From assembly GCF_038237375.1 (NCBI RefSeq), contig NZ_CP151273.1:2480001-2544000 (forward strand): 64,000 nt of DNA, read 5' to 3'. Position 1 is the first letter of the stretch; the number at the start of each line of letters is the position of its first letter. This document shows positions 44,123 through 53,426 of this stretch, piece after piece. The stretch comes from Alcaligenes sp. SDU_A2. GTDB lineage: Bacteria > Pseudomonadota > Gammaproteobacteria > Burkholderiales > Burkholderiaceae_B. The translations under genes and the position numbers were made by a program. The notes under the pieces were generated by a model, which was given only the letters and a program-made list of their open reading frames with translations, was not told the origin of the DNA and made no database searches.

Positions 44123-46243
44123 TTACGGCACTTGCAACAAAAGCGCCCCTCGCTTGGCACGGGTTAAGGCCACGTACAATAACTTTCGCTGGTTATCCGT
44201 ATCTGCCGGGTCGCCGAGATAGCTGGTCGGGGCAACAACGACAACACAATCGAATTCCAGCCCTTTGGCGCGATGCATGGTGGCCAAATGCACCACATTC
44301 ACCGCATTAGCGTGGTTGTTCTGCGCATCAATCGTCACACACGCAAGCCCAGCGTTTTCCAGCTCGCGAGCCATGGCATCACGCACTTTTGTGCTGGCAG
44401 TAATTACACATAACGACAAGGGCACCTCGGGCGTATGCCCCGCGCGCCACTCGTTCACAAATGCAATGGTCTCCTGCGTGGCCGATTCAATACCGTCAAC
44501 TTGGGTCAGCTTTGGTACCGGCCCGTGAGACAAGGACTTGTAACGGTGGTCCTCGTCGCTGCCGCCATCCAAATCGTCGATTTCACAGCCTTCCAGCAAT
44601 GCAACCGCTTGCTTGCGGATTTCATCAGTTGTTCGGTAATTCAGATAAAGCTTGCGGGAGCGGCCACGAATCTCAATGCCACACCGACTCATAATGGCTC
44701 GGTTACGGCTGTAGATGCGTTGGTGCCCGTCGCCAACGAAGAACAAGTCGTTTTCTCCAGCTGGAATCATGGCTCTGAGCAAGGTAAGGGCTTGAGGCCC
44801 CAGGTCCTGGGTTTCATCAATAACGATGGCGCTGTATGGCGGGGTGTACGACACTCCGGCAACCTGTGCCTCCGAAGCAATAATCTCAGCGACCTCGCGG
44901 TAAGCGTCATCAACCTCTTTGAGTTTTCTAGATGCCAGCTGGCCACGATACTCTTCAAAAACGGGCCATACGGCGTCACGCTTGGTTCGACTAAGCACAA
45001 CGCCACGCCCTGTGCGACGGGCAACTCGGTACTGGGCCAGCGTGGTGATGCCTTGCGCTAGTACTACCTGTTCCAGTTCTTGCTCGTAAAAATCGTCGGG
45101 CAAATCCAGGCTGGAGTCTTTGGTAGCCAGCGCAGACTCCCAGGCTTGTTGCGCGGCATCTCGCTTTCTGTCGTAGACAATGCGGTGCTCTAGCTTGCGG
45201 CTACGAATAAAGGCACCGACCCAGGCGTCCAGGTTGACGACCTCAATCTTGGCTATGGCTTGTGCGCTACACAGTGAGCGCAGGTTCTGTTGAATGTCGC
45301 CTGCTAGGTTTTTTGTAAAGGTTGTGAACAACACTTTTTGACCATCAGGAGTGCGGTTCTCTGCAAGCCAGCGTGCCCGATGCATTGCCAAAACGGTTTT
45401 GCCGGTACCGGCTTGACCCAGCACGCGCATTGGCCCACTGCGGTCGCCTGACGCCAGTTTTTTCTGGGTGGGATGCAAAAATACACGCCATTGAGCCAAG
45501 GGGGCGTTCATGATGGCGCGCATAGCCTCGTCGTCCTCCACCACCACAAAACGAGATTGTGCTTCTGGTGTCTCAAGGCTTGCCGCGAAATCTTCAATGT
45601 CGATTTCACGGTCTACTCGCGTTTCACGCGATGTCAGTATCTGGCTAACAGTGTCACCTGCGTGCACCAAAAACAAGCCCTCATACGCTTCAACCGGCAA
45701 ACGTGCTTGAATGGCGTCTAAACCATCCTCTGTAGCAACGGCCCGCACTGGTGCAATCAGTTCTTCGGGCACACCCAAGCTCATCAGTTCATGGTCAGAT
45801 AAGGCGGCAAATAAAGGCGAGCTGGGGGTTCCCTTGACCTCGTCTTTCGCGCCCGTGAGTTCGATGGCCGCCTCTGGTACGGACTCTTGTTGAACAACTT
45901 GCTCAAGCACAACCAGTTGCATAGCCCCAGTAACGGGGTTAATGGCCAGACGCTTGTTCTCAGCCCATCGGTAGGCCTCGTCGTGGTGGTCAACGTAAAG
46001 CAACACGTAAACATCACCTTTTGACGGTTTGAAGACGATACCGCGCCAGTCATTATCCACCCTGACCGATTTCAGGTTGGGGTCCCGCGCGCCGTTAATG
46101 TTTTCGTAGTTAATGCCTGGGCTGGTGGGGTCGGCCTGAAAGCGCGTGGCCCACTTCATGACCTTTGCATAGACACCTGAAGGCAACTTTGCCAACTGGC
46201 CAAGGAAATCCTGAGACAAGGCTACTTTTGGTTTAAAGGTCAC
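44123..46243 (-). CDS. UvrD-family helicase with RelE/ParE-like N-terminal domain
   Basis: The 706-residue protein starts at GTG 46243, with AGGAG about ten bases upstream, 4 bp after the preceding stop. Residues 1-105 read like a RelE/ParE toxin fold (QDFLGQLAKLPSGVYAKVMKWATRFQADP, SVRVDNDWRGIVF, YVLLYVDHHDEAYRWAE). The rest is a superfamily-1 helicase: Walker A GQAGTGKT (about 275), IVIDETQDLG (about 473), LYLNYRTTDEIR and LLYVALTRAKRG at the C-terminus. Last gene of the five-gene operon. It may unwind and degrade or sense nucleic acid intermediates in defence; whether the toxin-like domain is catalytic cannot be told from sequence. Confidence 0.85.
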   Translation of the reverse strand: MTFKPKVALSQDFLGQLAKLPSGVYAKVMKWATRFQADPTSPGINYENINGARDPNLKSVRVDNDWRGIVFKPSKGDVYVLLYVDHHDEAYRWAENKRLAINPVTGAMQLVVLEQVVQQESVPEAAIELTGAKDEVKGTPSSPLFAALSDHELMSLGVPEELIAPVRAVATEDGLDAIQARLPVEAYEGLFLVHAGDTVSQILTSRETRVDREIDIEDFAASLETPEAQSRFVVVEDDEAMRAIMNAPLAQWRVFLHPTQKKLASGDRSGPMRVLGQAGTGKTVLAMHRARWLAENRTPDGQKVLFTTFTKNLAGDIQQNLRSLCSAQAIAKIEVVNLDAWVGAFIRSRKLEHRIVYDRKRDAAQQAWESALATKDSSLDLPDDFYEQELEQVVLAQGITTLAQYRVARRTGRGVVLSRTKRDAVWPVFEEYRGQLASRKLKEVDDAYREVAEIIASEAQVAGVSYTPPYSAIVIDETQDLGPQALTLLRAMIPAGENDLFFVGDGHQRIYSRNRAIMSRCGIEIRGRSRKLYLNYRTTDEIRKQAVALLEGCEIDDLDGGSDEDHRYKSLSHGPVPKLTQVDGIESATQETIAFVNEWRAGHTPEVPLSLCVITASTKVRDAMARELENAGLACVTIDAQNNHANAVNVVHLATMHRAKGLEFDCVVVVAPTSYLGDPADTDNQRKLLYVALTRAKRGALLLQVP

Positions 46244-46247
46244 AAGT

Positions 46248-49200
46248 TCACTCCTGCTTATCTACGTTCGATTCAAGCGCCAGCCCCAATGATTCTGCAG
46301 CGGCGACAAACCATGGCTGATTGTCGACCTGGCTGTAAGCCTCATCGAGCATCAGAATAGTCCAACCTTCAGTCTGCCAAATGCCAATCATGTCATCTTG
46401 GTCCGGTCGAAGAATTGCCAGCTTGACAGCCGGCCAGGTCATCTCGGCATCCGCAATGACGTCGCCCTTGGCATTGACCAATTCCATGCCAACCTGTGGA
46501 ATGGTAGACCCTGCGCGGGCCAGCAGTGTCAGGCCGGGCTTCAGCTCAGGCAAAACCTGGTCTAGGGCGTCCAGCCAGGCTGCTTGTAAAGCGGCGTGGT
46601 CACCGGCGTGAACAGTGGCTTTTTCATCCCCCGCGCTAACAACGGATAAGTCGTCGTAATCACGAGCCTCAAGACCGTCTGCCGTTACCAACAGCATGCC
46701 AGGCAAAACCTGCATGGCGTTATACAGTTGCAGCCACCGTCGCCAGGCCAGATGCAGTGTCTCTTCGTCCAGGGCCGCCGAAGCATCCAGAACGACAGCT
46801 CCGGGGGCTGACCAGCCTTGTGCCGGGGGAACACCTCTGGCCAGCGCCATCGGCCAACGCCCGACCTGAAAGCAGGCCGCGCCGGGCTTGGATGCAAACG
46901 GCGCAAAGCCTGTGCCTGGCCAGGCGCCATCTGGCTCCAGGATACTGTCTGGCAAAAGGGGCAACCAGGAGGCAAGTTGTTGCTCGCAAGCGCTTCGGTC
47001 AGAGGCATCTGAAGGAACGCAAAGAAAAGACAACCACAGGGCGTTACGTTGTAGCGGTCCGACGGCCGCGTCACCCTCTGCGCCTTCAGTAGGGGTCGCC
47101 AGCCATTGCAGCAGACGCGCAACGGCATGATGGGTGAACGCATTTTCCTGGGCTCGGGGCAGGGTAGGCGGTGCCTTGCTTCCATCGTGCCGACTCATTG
47201 CTACCAGGGGCGATTCCAGGTCAGTATTCAATGCGCCATCAAGCGCAGCAACAACATCTTGATGCGTCACCGACCAGACCCAAAAGCCATTGCTGTTCAC
47301 AATGGCACTACGCTTGCGCGCATCTTCGCGTAAGGTGTCTTTGTGATACACCCAGCCATCACAGAACACAGCAATAGGGCGACGCCGTGAGTTGGTTGCC
47401 CAGGGCCAAATAACGAAATCAGGCTTGCTCGGTACCGACACCCCATGTGCTGACCCCAATTCACACTGAGGCTCAATGCGATAGCGCTGTTTTCCAACTT
47501 CCAGCACGAAACCCGATTTACCGTTAACGATATCTGAAACCAGCTTGACTGTTGGCAGGCCACCCACACCACTAAGCCGTTTCAGGCTCTCGATAAAGCG
47601 GGCCTCAAGTACAGAATCAAAGTTCGGGTTGATGTAGATATCTGAAATGGTTTTGACCTGCTCCAGATGCCCGAACGATTTAACTAGGTCGGAAAGCACC
47701 GATTTTGCTGAGTCACGCGACACCAGTTCCATATTGCGGCCAAGGCGGTACTGATACAGGCAGCGGTAACAGCCGTCTTTTTCCGGGTCAGCATTACAGG
47801 AACAGCTTGTCAGTGCATCCAGGGCCATTTGCAAAACGTCTGTCAGGGTCTTTGCATCCTGCGCCAGCAACTGGTGCAGGTACCCCGTGCCACCTGGAAC
47901 AGAGTCGTAAAGCAACACATAGTGTTTGCGCGGGCCACCCTCTTTGCCCGGTTCGTCTTGCAGAACCATGCGCAGGTGGTCCACCTTGCCGCCAAAGCGT
48001 TTTTTCAGCCCAAGCTGCACGGCAGCCATGAATGACTGCACCACGCGTTCGTCCACTCCGCTCTTAGTGTAGGGCACCAGAATCCGCAGCGCCTCGGAAT
48101 CAAACTCTCGGTAAAGATAGAGGCAATCAAGCAGGTTGGCAGGGTCATCGCTGCCATGTTTGGGGCAGTCAAAACTATGCGTCTGGCTTTGTGAGGCCGC
48201 ATTGCGCCGTGCGGGTTTTTGTACCTTGCCACAGTACCGGCAAAGGCAAAACCCTGGCCGCCCGGACTCAACATCCGCAACTTTGAAGGTTTCGCCTGGC
48301 TTGGCCAGTTCGCCAAAATTGACATCCCTGAAGGTCACCCGAGAAATGAATTCAAAGCCGAAGGGTAGCTCGCCAGAGCCAATCTGCCACGCCTCCCGAA
48401 TACTGGAAGGCTGGAAATCGGCCATCAACTGGCGAACGTAATACTTCGGCTCGCGGTCTTCTGCAGTATCGTCAATGCGCACTTCCATGTCATTGCTGTT
48501 GGCAATGGCTTGCTTGAAGCGCAACAGCGTGCGCTTCTGGGCGGCGTCGGCCCACATCGTGTCGCTGCAGCGCGGACAAACGGCGTGCTCAACGGGCTCC
48601 TTCTCTAGGTGCTGCATGTGATGACAGGCCGGGCAAAAGCGCCAGGTTTCAGCCTGAGCCAGGCTCATGTTGATTTGGTCAACCTGAACGCGTCGCTGGT
48701 TGGCGTAAAATCGGTTTTCCGGGGCGAACTCCGACAAAGCCGATTGGGCGGGACGCTCGTACTTCAGCGTTTTTAACGCCACATAGGCACCCTGGCCGGG
48801 TTCATCGGTAGCGCGTTTGCGCCACAACACAGACTTCAATTCCACACCGGCTTCGGGGAATGCGTAGTTTGGAATCAGCCCGGCGTCTGTCAGTGTGTTT
48901 AGCAGGTCACGACCATTGATTTCTTTAATTAGTTCCAGCATGGAGTCGCGCTCGCGCGATAACTGCTCGTACTCTACAATCGTCGCCTCATCCTGCGGCT
49001 TTTGTTTTAACTTGGCTCGGGCCTTATCCAGCTCATCTTTGCGTTTCTTATAGGTGCGGCGCTCTGCGACCAAGTCGCTGAACACCTTCATGAGACGCAC
49101 ACGTAAGCCGTCTTCCTCCCCTTGACCTTGCATGGTGTCCCACAACCGCTCACGCACCTTGTCAGTGGCATCCTGCCCCAACAGCTCAATGAACCCATCA

Positions 49201-52200
49201 AAAAGCCGTTGTTCATGCTGCAGCACATAATCGCAAAAGATGTAGGGAAAGCGGTCAAGGCGAGCTTGTTCCACCGCATCAAGTGCTTGAGAGGTTTTCT
49301 GCGGCAAGGCCGTCATGGTTGTCAGGCCTGCCACCCAGTCATCCATGCAGAACGCAAAAAGCTGGCGACGCAACACTTCAGCGGCCTGCAGGAAAATGCC
49401 AGGTGGGCTAACGTCACCCGCAATCATTTCCTGGGTTTCGGAAAAGAAATACAGGTCGTGCGGGCTGTTCCCGTCCGCCAGAGTTGTTGCTACGGCATTG
49501 CCATCCACGCGGCCTGCACGGCCAATACGTTGCAAAAAACTGGCCTGGGCAGGTGGTACCGAACACAGCAACACCGACGACAGGTCGCCAATGTCCACCC
49601 CCATTTCGAGGGTGGGTGTTGCTGACAAGAGATTTTCAAACCAAGGTTTCGGGTTCTTGTTTTTGAATCGTTGTTCCAGGGCTTCACGCTCGGTACGCTC
49701 CAGAAGCCCCGTATGCTCTGCGGCAATCACACGGCGAACGCTACCCTGACTGTATCGCATGGCCCACCAATTGCTGCTGTCTGCCAGCACGACCTCGTAG
49801 GTTGATTCGACGCTGTCAAGGCACGGCATGCCCAGGAAATTCTCTGCCTCAAATCGCGGCACCGTCAACCTGCGCTTGCTGCCCTTGGTAGCCACAAACG
49901 TAACATCGGTGTTCAGCATCAACGCATCGGGGTTCACCGCCAGGGTATCGCCGGTGTGGTGGGCTGTGCGTATAACAATGCCGTTCCGTTCCAGCGTCTC
50001 GAAGGCGGCGGCGTACATCTCGCCTGTCATCCCTTGGGGTAGCAAGCCGTTCTGGTTCAACACGACAGTTGCCCAGCGTTCGTACCATGTAGCGCGATTG
50101 CGTTGGGTCAGTTTATCGAAACCTCGTTGGGTACCCAGAGTCAGAAATACCGGTTTCGGGGTGTAGTCACCCATCGTCGGCATCCATTCCCGGCGCCCCG
50201 CTCTTTCCTGCAACGCGAAAATGTTGCCATCACCGGCGTAGTTCGCCAGTTCTGGGTGCATTACGCCGCCGCGACGGCGCATGTGTGTAAGAACGCCCCA
50301 CAGCCACCAGACAACGGTTGCCTGGGTCAGATTCCTTAAGCCAAACTGCTCTTGCAACCTTTCAGTAAGCGTTTCAGACACCCTTTGCAGACGCTCCAGG
50401 GGCACTGAAAGCGTGGCCTTGCCAACGCGCTCCAGGGTACGACCTCGCTTGCTAAGGTAGGTCATTTCGCTGACAGCCTGCCACAACAGACGTTTCTTTA
50501 CTCGGCCGGGCAGCTTGCTGCCGGCGGGCAACCGCAAGTTCTTGGGCAACTCCTCCGCCCAATCCCGCTGCCAGGTCATGTTTGGCCCAATAAATTCAGA
50601 CACCAGCCGCTCGTCATCCATATTCAAAACGGAACCGGGCTGAGCGAATTGTGAATTGGCTTTATCCAGGAACTCTGACCAGCTAACGGGACCCTGGACA
50701 ATTTCGTCCATCACTTGGGCAAGCGCCATACGGGCATTATTCACATAGGTGCGGGCACCAAAAAAACCCGCGCGATGAGCCGCATCCTGTACCGAATCGG
50801 AGAAGGCAATTAGTTTCTTGTCGTCATTGAACACACTGGCCCACGTCGCCTCAACAACCTGCGAGCCCAAGGTGGCGTTACGTGCACCCAACAGAAGTAG
50901 CTCATCCCGTTCGCCACAGGCAGGGCAAGTGGAGTCATGCCGGGTGAACTGCGCCATGCCAGAAGTTTGGGAGCGCTGCGCCGTTACCCGGTAAATCGCA
51001 AGCAACTCCTGGTTACCGCATGCCAGGCAGGTACCATCGCCGGGTTGAAGGTTGCCACATGACACGCAGACATGCTGGTTGATACCGTCAACGTGGCTGT
51101 GGCCAACACTTTGGGCTGCATAAAATCGGGCGGCTTCCGGGCGGCCAGAAAACCAGGTGTTGTAGATTTCGTCGAGTTTTGTCGACAGCGTGTTGGTGCC
51201 TTGCACCAGGCGCGATATCCAGCCGGTGGTGCGACACTGGCTGCACTGCACCATGGGCAGGTATACCCCATCGCGTTGGCTGGGCAGGTCGCGCTCGCTT
51301 CGCAGTACAACGTCAGTGTGTTTTGTGCTTAGCTTGCCGACCATACGTCGCAATTCGCGTACCCACAATTGCATACGCAAGGTCACCAAGGGTTGGTTAC
51401 CCTCGCGCAGGGCCCACGCCACCAGCACCAGCAACGCGTCCAGTACCAGCCCCACTTGTGCGTCGGTGGCCGTGGGCATGTTACGGGCAAAAGACTCTTT
51501 GAGTTCTGCTGCCTCAATCACGCTGCCTTTCAGTAGCTTGAGCAGGTTAACAAACAGCTGGTGCTGTTTCAGTTTTTTACCCAGCTCTTGCCGCCAGGCC
51601 TTGTCTTTCACATCAACAGGCTCCGGCTCGCCCGGGAAAAACAAGCCATACCAAGCAGCTACCGCGTCCTCGGGTGCAGCGTATTGAGACTGGTCTAGCT
51701 GGGCGGCGACATCGGGTCGAAACGGGAACATGAAGTCCACCGTCGCGTCTCCCAGAAAATCGCCCACACTTTGACGATTTTCTGTCACGACAGAATCTGG
51801 TTCGAAGGGAACGCCGAAAATCTGGCGCGCGTAATCGCGCAGCGGCGCGGTGTCCGACGCCCCCCCCAAGGTTGCCGACGTTCCCGCGCAAATCAGATGG
51901 CCTTCCGGTGTTTGCAACCGGGCACGCAAGCGCCGCAATAACAGCGCCAGGTCTGTTCCTTGCGCCCCATCAAAAGTATGCAACTCGTCAACAACAACGT
52001 AACGCAGCGTCTCGGGTGTATTGGCAGCCCAGAGCTGGCGGTCCTGAGGGCGCAGCATCAGGTAGTCCAGCATTTTGTAGTTGGTTAACAGAATGTCGGG
52101 CGGCTGTTTGCGTAGGGTGTCGCGGTCTGTGATGACGTTTTCGGGCGTCATGACCATGCCACTACCTGGCTCACCCTGCCTGCCGCCTACGTACAGGCCT

Positions 52201-52682
52201 ACGCGAAGTTGGGCGAAAGCAGGCACCAAAGCCACCAACTGCGCAATACGCCGCGCCTGGTCGCTGGCTAGGGCATTCATCGGGTAGATAACCAGGGCTT
52301 TTATGCCCGCCTCACCCTCTGCTCGATTGCGGGCACAGTAATCCAGCACGGGATACAAAAAACATTCAGTTTTGCCGCTGCCCGTGCCGGTAGCCACCAG
52401 CGTACTTGCTGCCAGGTGTTCCGATGACAGGCGGCGCCAGGCTTGCTCCTGGTGGCTGTAACCAGGATGCTGCGTTTCAAACGAGGCATAGAACTTTTTG
52501 CCCTGGGTGCCATTAACAAAGGGCAACCCCACTTGCACATAGGGACCCTTGAGCCAGGTGGACTCCTCTTCAACAAACCGGCTCATCAAGCCATGCATGA
52601 AGGCATCAGAGGGCTCATAACCGGCCTTCAGGAACTGCTTCAGGCCGTTTTTTATGTCTTTGGTTAGCAGGGATGGCAACAT
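46248..52682 (-). CDS. 2,144-aa DEAD-box helicase with DUF1998 and Vsr-like nuclease region (DruE/DrmAB-like)
   Basis: Visible parts in order: Walker A VATGTGSGKTE (about 100), DELH box VVVDELHTFDGAQG (about 232), helicase C-terminal motif QRIGRAGRVDG (about 1,054), two zinc-like clusters (CPACHHMQHL...CPRC about 1,355; CLCRYCGK about 1,480), the DUF1998 signature YDSVPGGTGYLHQL followed by CSCNADPEKDGCYRCLYQYR (about 1,600-1,640), then a Vsr/DUF559-like stretch KPDFVIW...PIAVFCDGWVYHKD (about 1,750-1,775). Large helicase-DUF1998 proteins are hallmarks of Druantia (DruE), and DISARM uses separate DrmA helicase and DrmB DUF1998 proteins. It follows the 243-aa gene by 12 bp and precedes the UvrD gene by 4 bp. 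The last ~300 residues have no recognised domain. Confidence 0.87.
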   Translation of the reverse strand: MLPSLLTKDIKNGLKQFLKAGYEPSDAFMHGLMSRFVEEESTWLKGPYVQVGLPFVNGTQGKKFYASFETQHPGYSHQEQAWRRLSSEHLAASTLVATGTGSGKTECFLYPVLDYCARNRAEGEAGIKALVIYPMNALASDQARRIAQLVALVPAFAQLRVGLYVGGRQGEPGSGMVMTPENVITDRDTLRKQPPDILLTNYKMLDYLMLRPQDRQLWAANTPETLRYVVVDELHTFDGAQGTDLALLLRRLRARLQTPEGHLICAGTSATLGGASDTAPLRDYARQIFGVPFEPDSVVTENRQSVGDFLGDATVDFMFPFRPDVAAQLDQSQYAAPEDAVAAWYGLFFPGEPEPVDVKDKAWRQELGKKLKQHQLFVNLLKLLKGSVIEAAELKESFARNMPTATDAQVGLVLDALLVLVAWALREGNQPLVTLRMQLWVRELRRMVGKLSTKHTDVVLRSERDLPSQRDGVYLPMVQCSQCRTTGWISRLVQGTNTLSTKLDEIYNTWFSGRPEAARFYAAQSVGHSHVDGINQHVCVSCGNLQPGDGTCLACGNQELLAIYRVTAQRSQTSGMAQFTRHDSTCPACGERDELLLLGARNATLGSQVVEATWASVFNDDKKLIAFSDSVQDAAHRAGFFGARTYVNNARMALAQVMDEIVQGPVSWSEFLDKANSQFAQPGSVLNMDDERLVSEFIGPNMTWQRDWAEELPKNLRLPAGSKLPGRVKKRLLWQAVSEMTYLSKRGRTLERVGKATLSVPLERLQRVSETLTERLQEQFGLRNLTQATVVWWLWGVLTHMRRRGGVMHPELANYAGDGNIFALQERAGRREWMPTMGDYTPKPVFLTLGTQRGFDKLTQRNRATWYERWATVVLNQNGLLPQGMTGEMYAAAFETLERNGIVIRTAHHTGDTLAVNPDALMLNTDVTFVATKGSKRRLTVPRFEAENFLGMPCLDSVESTYEVVLADSSNWWAMRYSQGSVRRVIAAEHTGLLERTEREALEQRFKNKNPKPWFENLLSATPTLEMGVDIGDLSSVLLCSVPPAQASFLQRIGRAGRVDGNAVATTLADGNSPHDLYFFSETQEMIAGDVSPPGIFLQAAEVLRRQLFAFCMDDWVAGLTTMTALPQKTSQALDAVEQARLDRFPYIFCDYVLQHEQRLFDGFIELLGQDATDKVRERLWDTMQGQGEEDGLRVRLMKVFSDLVAERRTYKKRKDELDKARAKLKQKPQDEATIVEYEQLSRERDSMLELIKEINGRDLLNTLTDAGLIPNYAFPEAGVELKSVLWRKRATDEPGQGAYVALKTLKYERPAQSALSEFAPENRFYANQRRVQVDQINMSLAQAETWRFCPACHHMQHLEKEPVEHAVCPRCSDTMWADAAQKRTLLRFKQAIANSNDMEVRIDDTAEDREPKYYVRQLMADFQPSSIREAWQIGSGELPFGFEFISRVTFRDVNFGELAKPGETFKVADVESGRPGFCLCRYCGKVQKPARRNAASQSQTHSFDCPKHGSDDPANLLDCLYLYREFDSEALRILVPYTKSGVDERVVQSFMAAVQLGLKKRFGGKVDHLRMVLQDEPGKEGGPRKHYVLLYDSVPGGTGYLHQLLAQDAKTLTDVLQMALDALTSCSCNADPEKDGCYRCLYQYRLGRNMELVSRDSAKSVLSDLVKSFGHLEQVKTISDIYINPNFDSVLEARFIESLKRLSGVGGLPTVKLVSDIVNGKSGFVLEVGKQRYRIEPQCELGSAHGVSVPSKPDFVIWPWATNSRRRPIAVFCDGWVYHKDTLREDARKRSAIVNSNGFWVWSVTHQDVVAALDGALNTDLESPLVAMSRHDGSKAPPTLPRAQENAFTHHAVARLLQWLATPTEGAEGDAAVGPLQRNALWLSFLCVPSDASDRSACEQQLASWLPLLPDSILEPDGAWPGTGFAPFASKPGAACFQVGRWPMALARGVPPAQGWSAPGAVVLDASAALDEETLHLAWRRWLQLYNAMQVLPGMLLVTADGLEARDYDDLSVVSAGDEKATVHAGDHAALQAAWLDALDQVLPELKPGLTLLARAGSTIPQVGMELVNAKGDVIADAEMTWPAVKLAILRPDQDDMIGIWQTEGWTILMLDEAYSQVDNQPWFVAAAESLGLALESNVDKQE

Positions 52683-52694
52683 ATGAATAAGGGC

Positions 52695-53426
52695 CTATCG
52701 CGTTTTTTTATTTTTTGATGCTATCGTGGGTCGCCAACCTAACAGTCGCTCAACTTCGGCCCAAGTTTCATCTAATAATTTTTTTTCACCTTGCACTTTG
52801 ACCCCCATTCTCAAATCGTTAAGAGGGAACCATGCGCCACTTCGTTCTTGATAGAACACCCGAGAGTAAACATTCCCCGTGTTAGATATGCGATGAGTTT
52901 CGTACTGCTGCGAAAGTAAAGTAAAAGCGTGGTTCAGACTGGTAGCAGTTGACTGCGCCGCACCTTCTGGCATTAGAACGGTACTTCCTATAAGCTCGCA
53001 GCGGTCAAGCCCCTTTAGCTTTAGCCACAAACCACTGCGCTCAGAATCTTTAATTGGCTGACCCTCAACCCGATTACGTTTCGGCGGACCAAGCGTAATT
53101 CTCTCCAGCCTTGTAGTACCCAAAGGGAGACTATAAACATCCTCTTTTGGCCAGCGGCCAAGACGCATACCCCTTCTGCTTTGGTCACTCAATGCCACCA
53201 GCAAAAGAGTACCTTCTTCAAGAATTTGGACGCAGATTTCGGCGCTCACGCGTTCTCGAAAATTTTCATCGGTAATTTGACTGAGGTTAATTGTTAGGTC
53301 GCCCAGAGCACCATCTTTGACGGGAATATCTCCGCCGTATAGAAATTCCCAGTTTGTGCCAACACGTTTGACAGGCAGCGTTACCTGCGCGGTCCAGTCT
53401 TGGTCAAAAGCACATCCTGACTTCAT
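52695..53426 (-). CDS. Unknown 243-aa protein of the defence-like operon
   Basis: I recognise no domain. The product (MKSGCAFDQDWTAQVTLPVKRVGTNWEF...) is soluble, beta-rich in the first half (WEFLYGGDIPVKDGALGDLTINLSQITDENF, ERVSAEICVQILEEGTLLLVAL) and helical near the end (LLDETWAEVERLLGW). No signal peptide, membrane helix or cysteine cluster. Its ATG overlaps the methyltransferase stop by 4 bp (ATGA) and has GGAGG upstream, so it is co-translated with it. A specificity, adaptor or inhibitor subunit of the methylase-helicase complex is plausible but only inferred from position. Confidence 0.8.
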   Translation of the reverse strand: MKSGCAFDQDWTAQVTLPVKRVGTNWEFLYGGDIPVKDGALGDLTINLSQITDENFRERVSAEICVQILEEGTLLLVALSDQSRRGMRLGRWPKEDVYSLPLGTTRLERITLGPPKRNRVEGQPIKDSERSGLWLKLKGLDRCELIGSTVLMPEGAAQSTATSLNHAFTLLSQQYETHRISNTGNVYSRVFYQERSGAWFPLNDLRMGVKVQGEKKLLDETWAEVERLLGWRPTIASKNKKTR

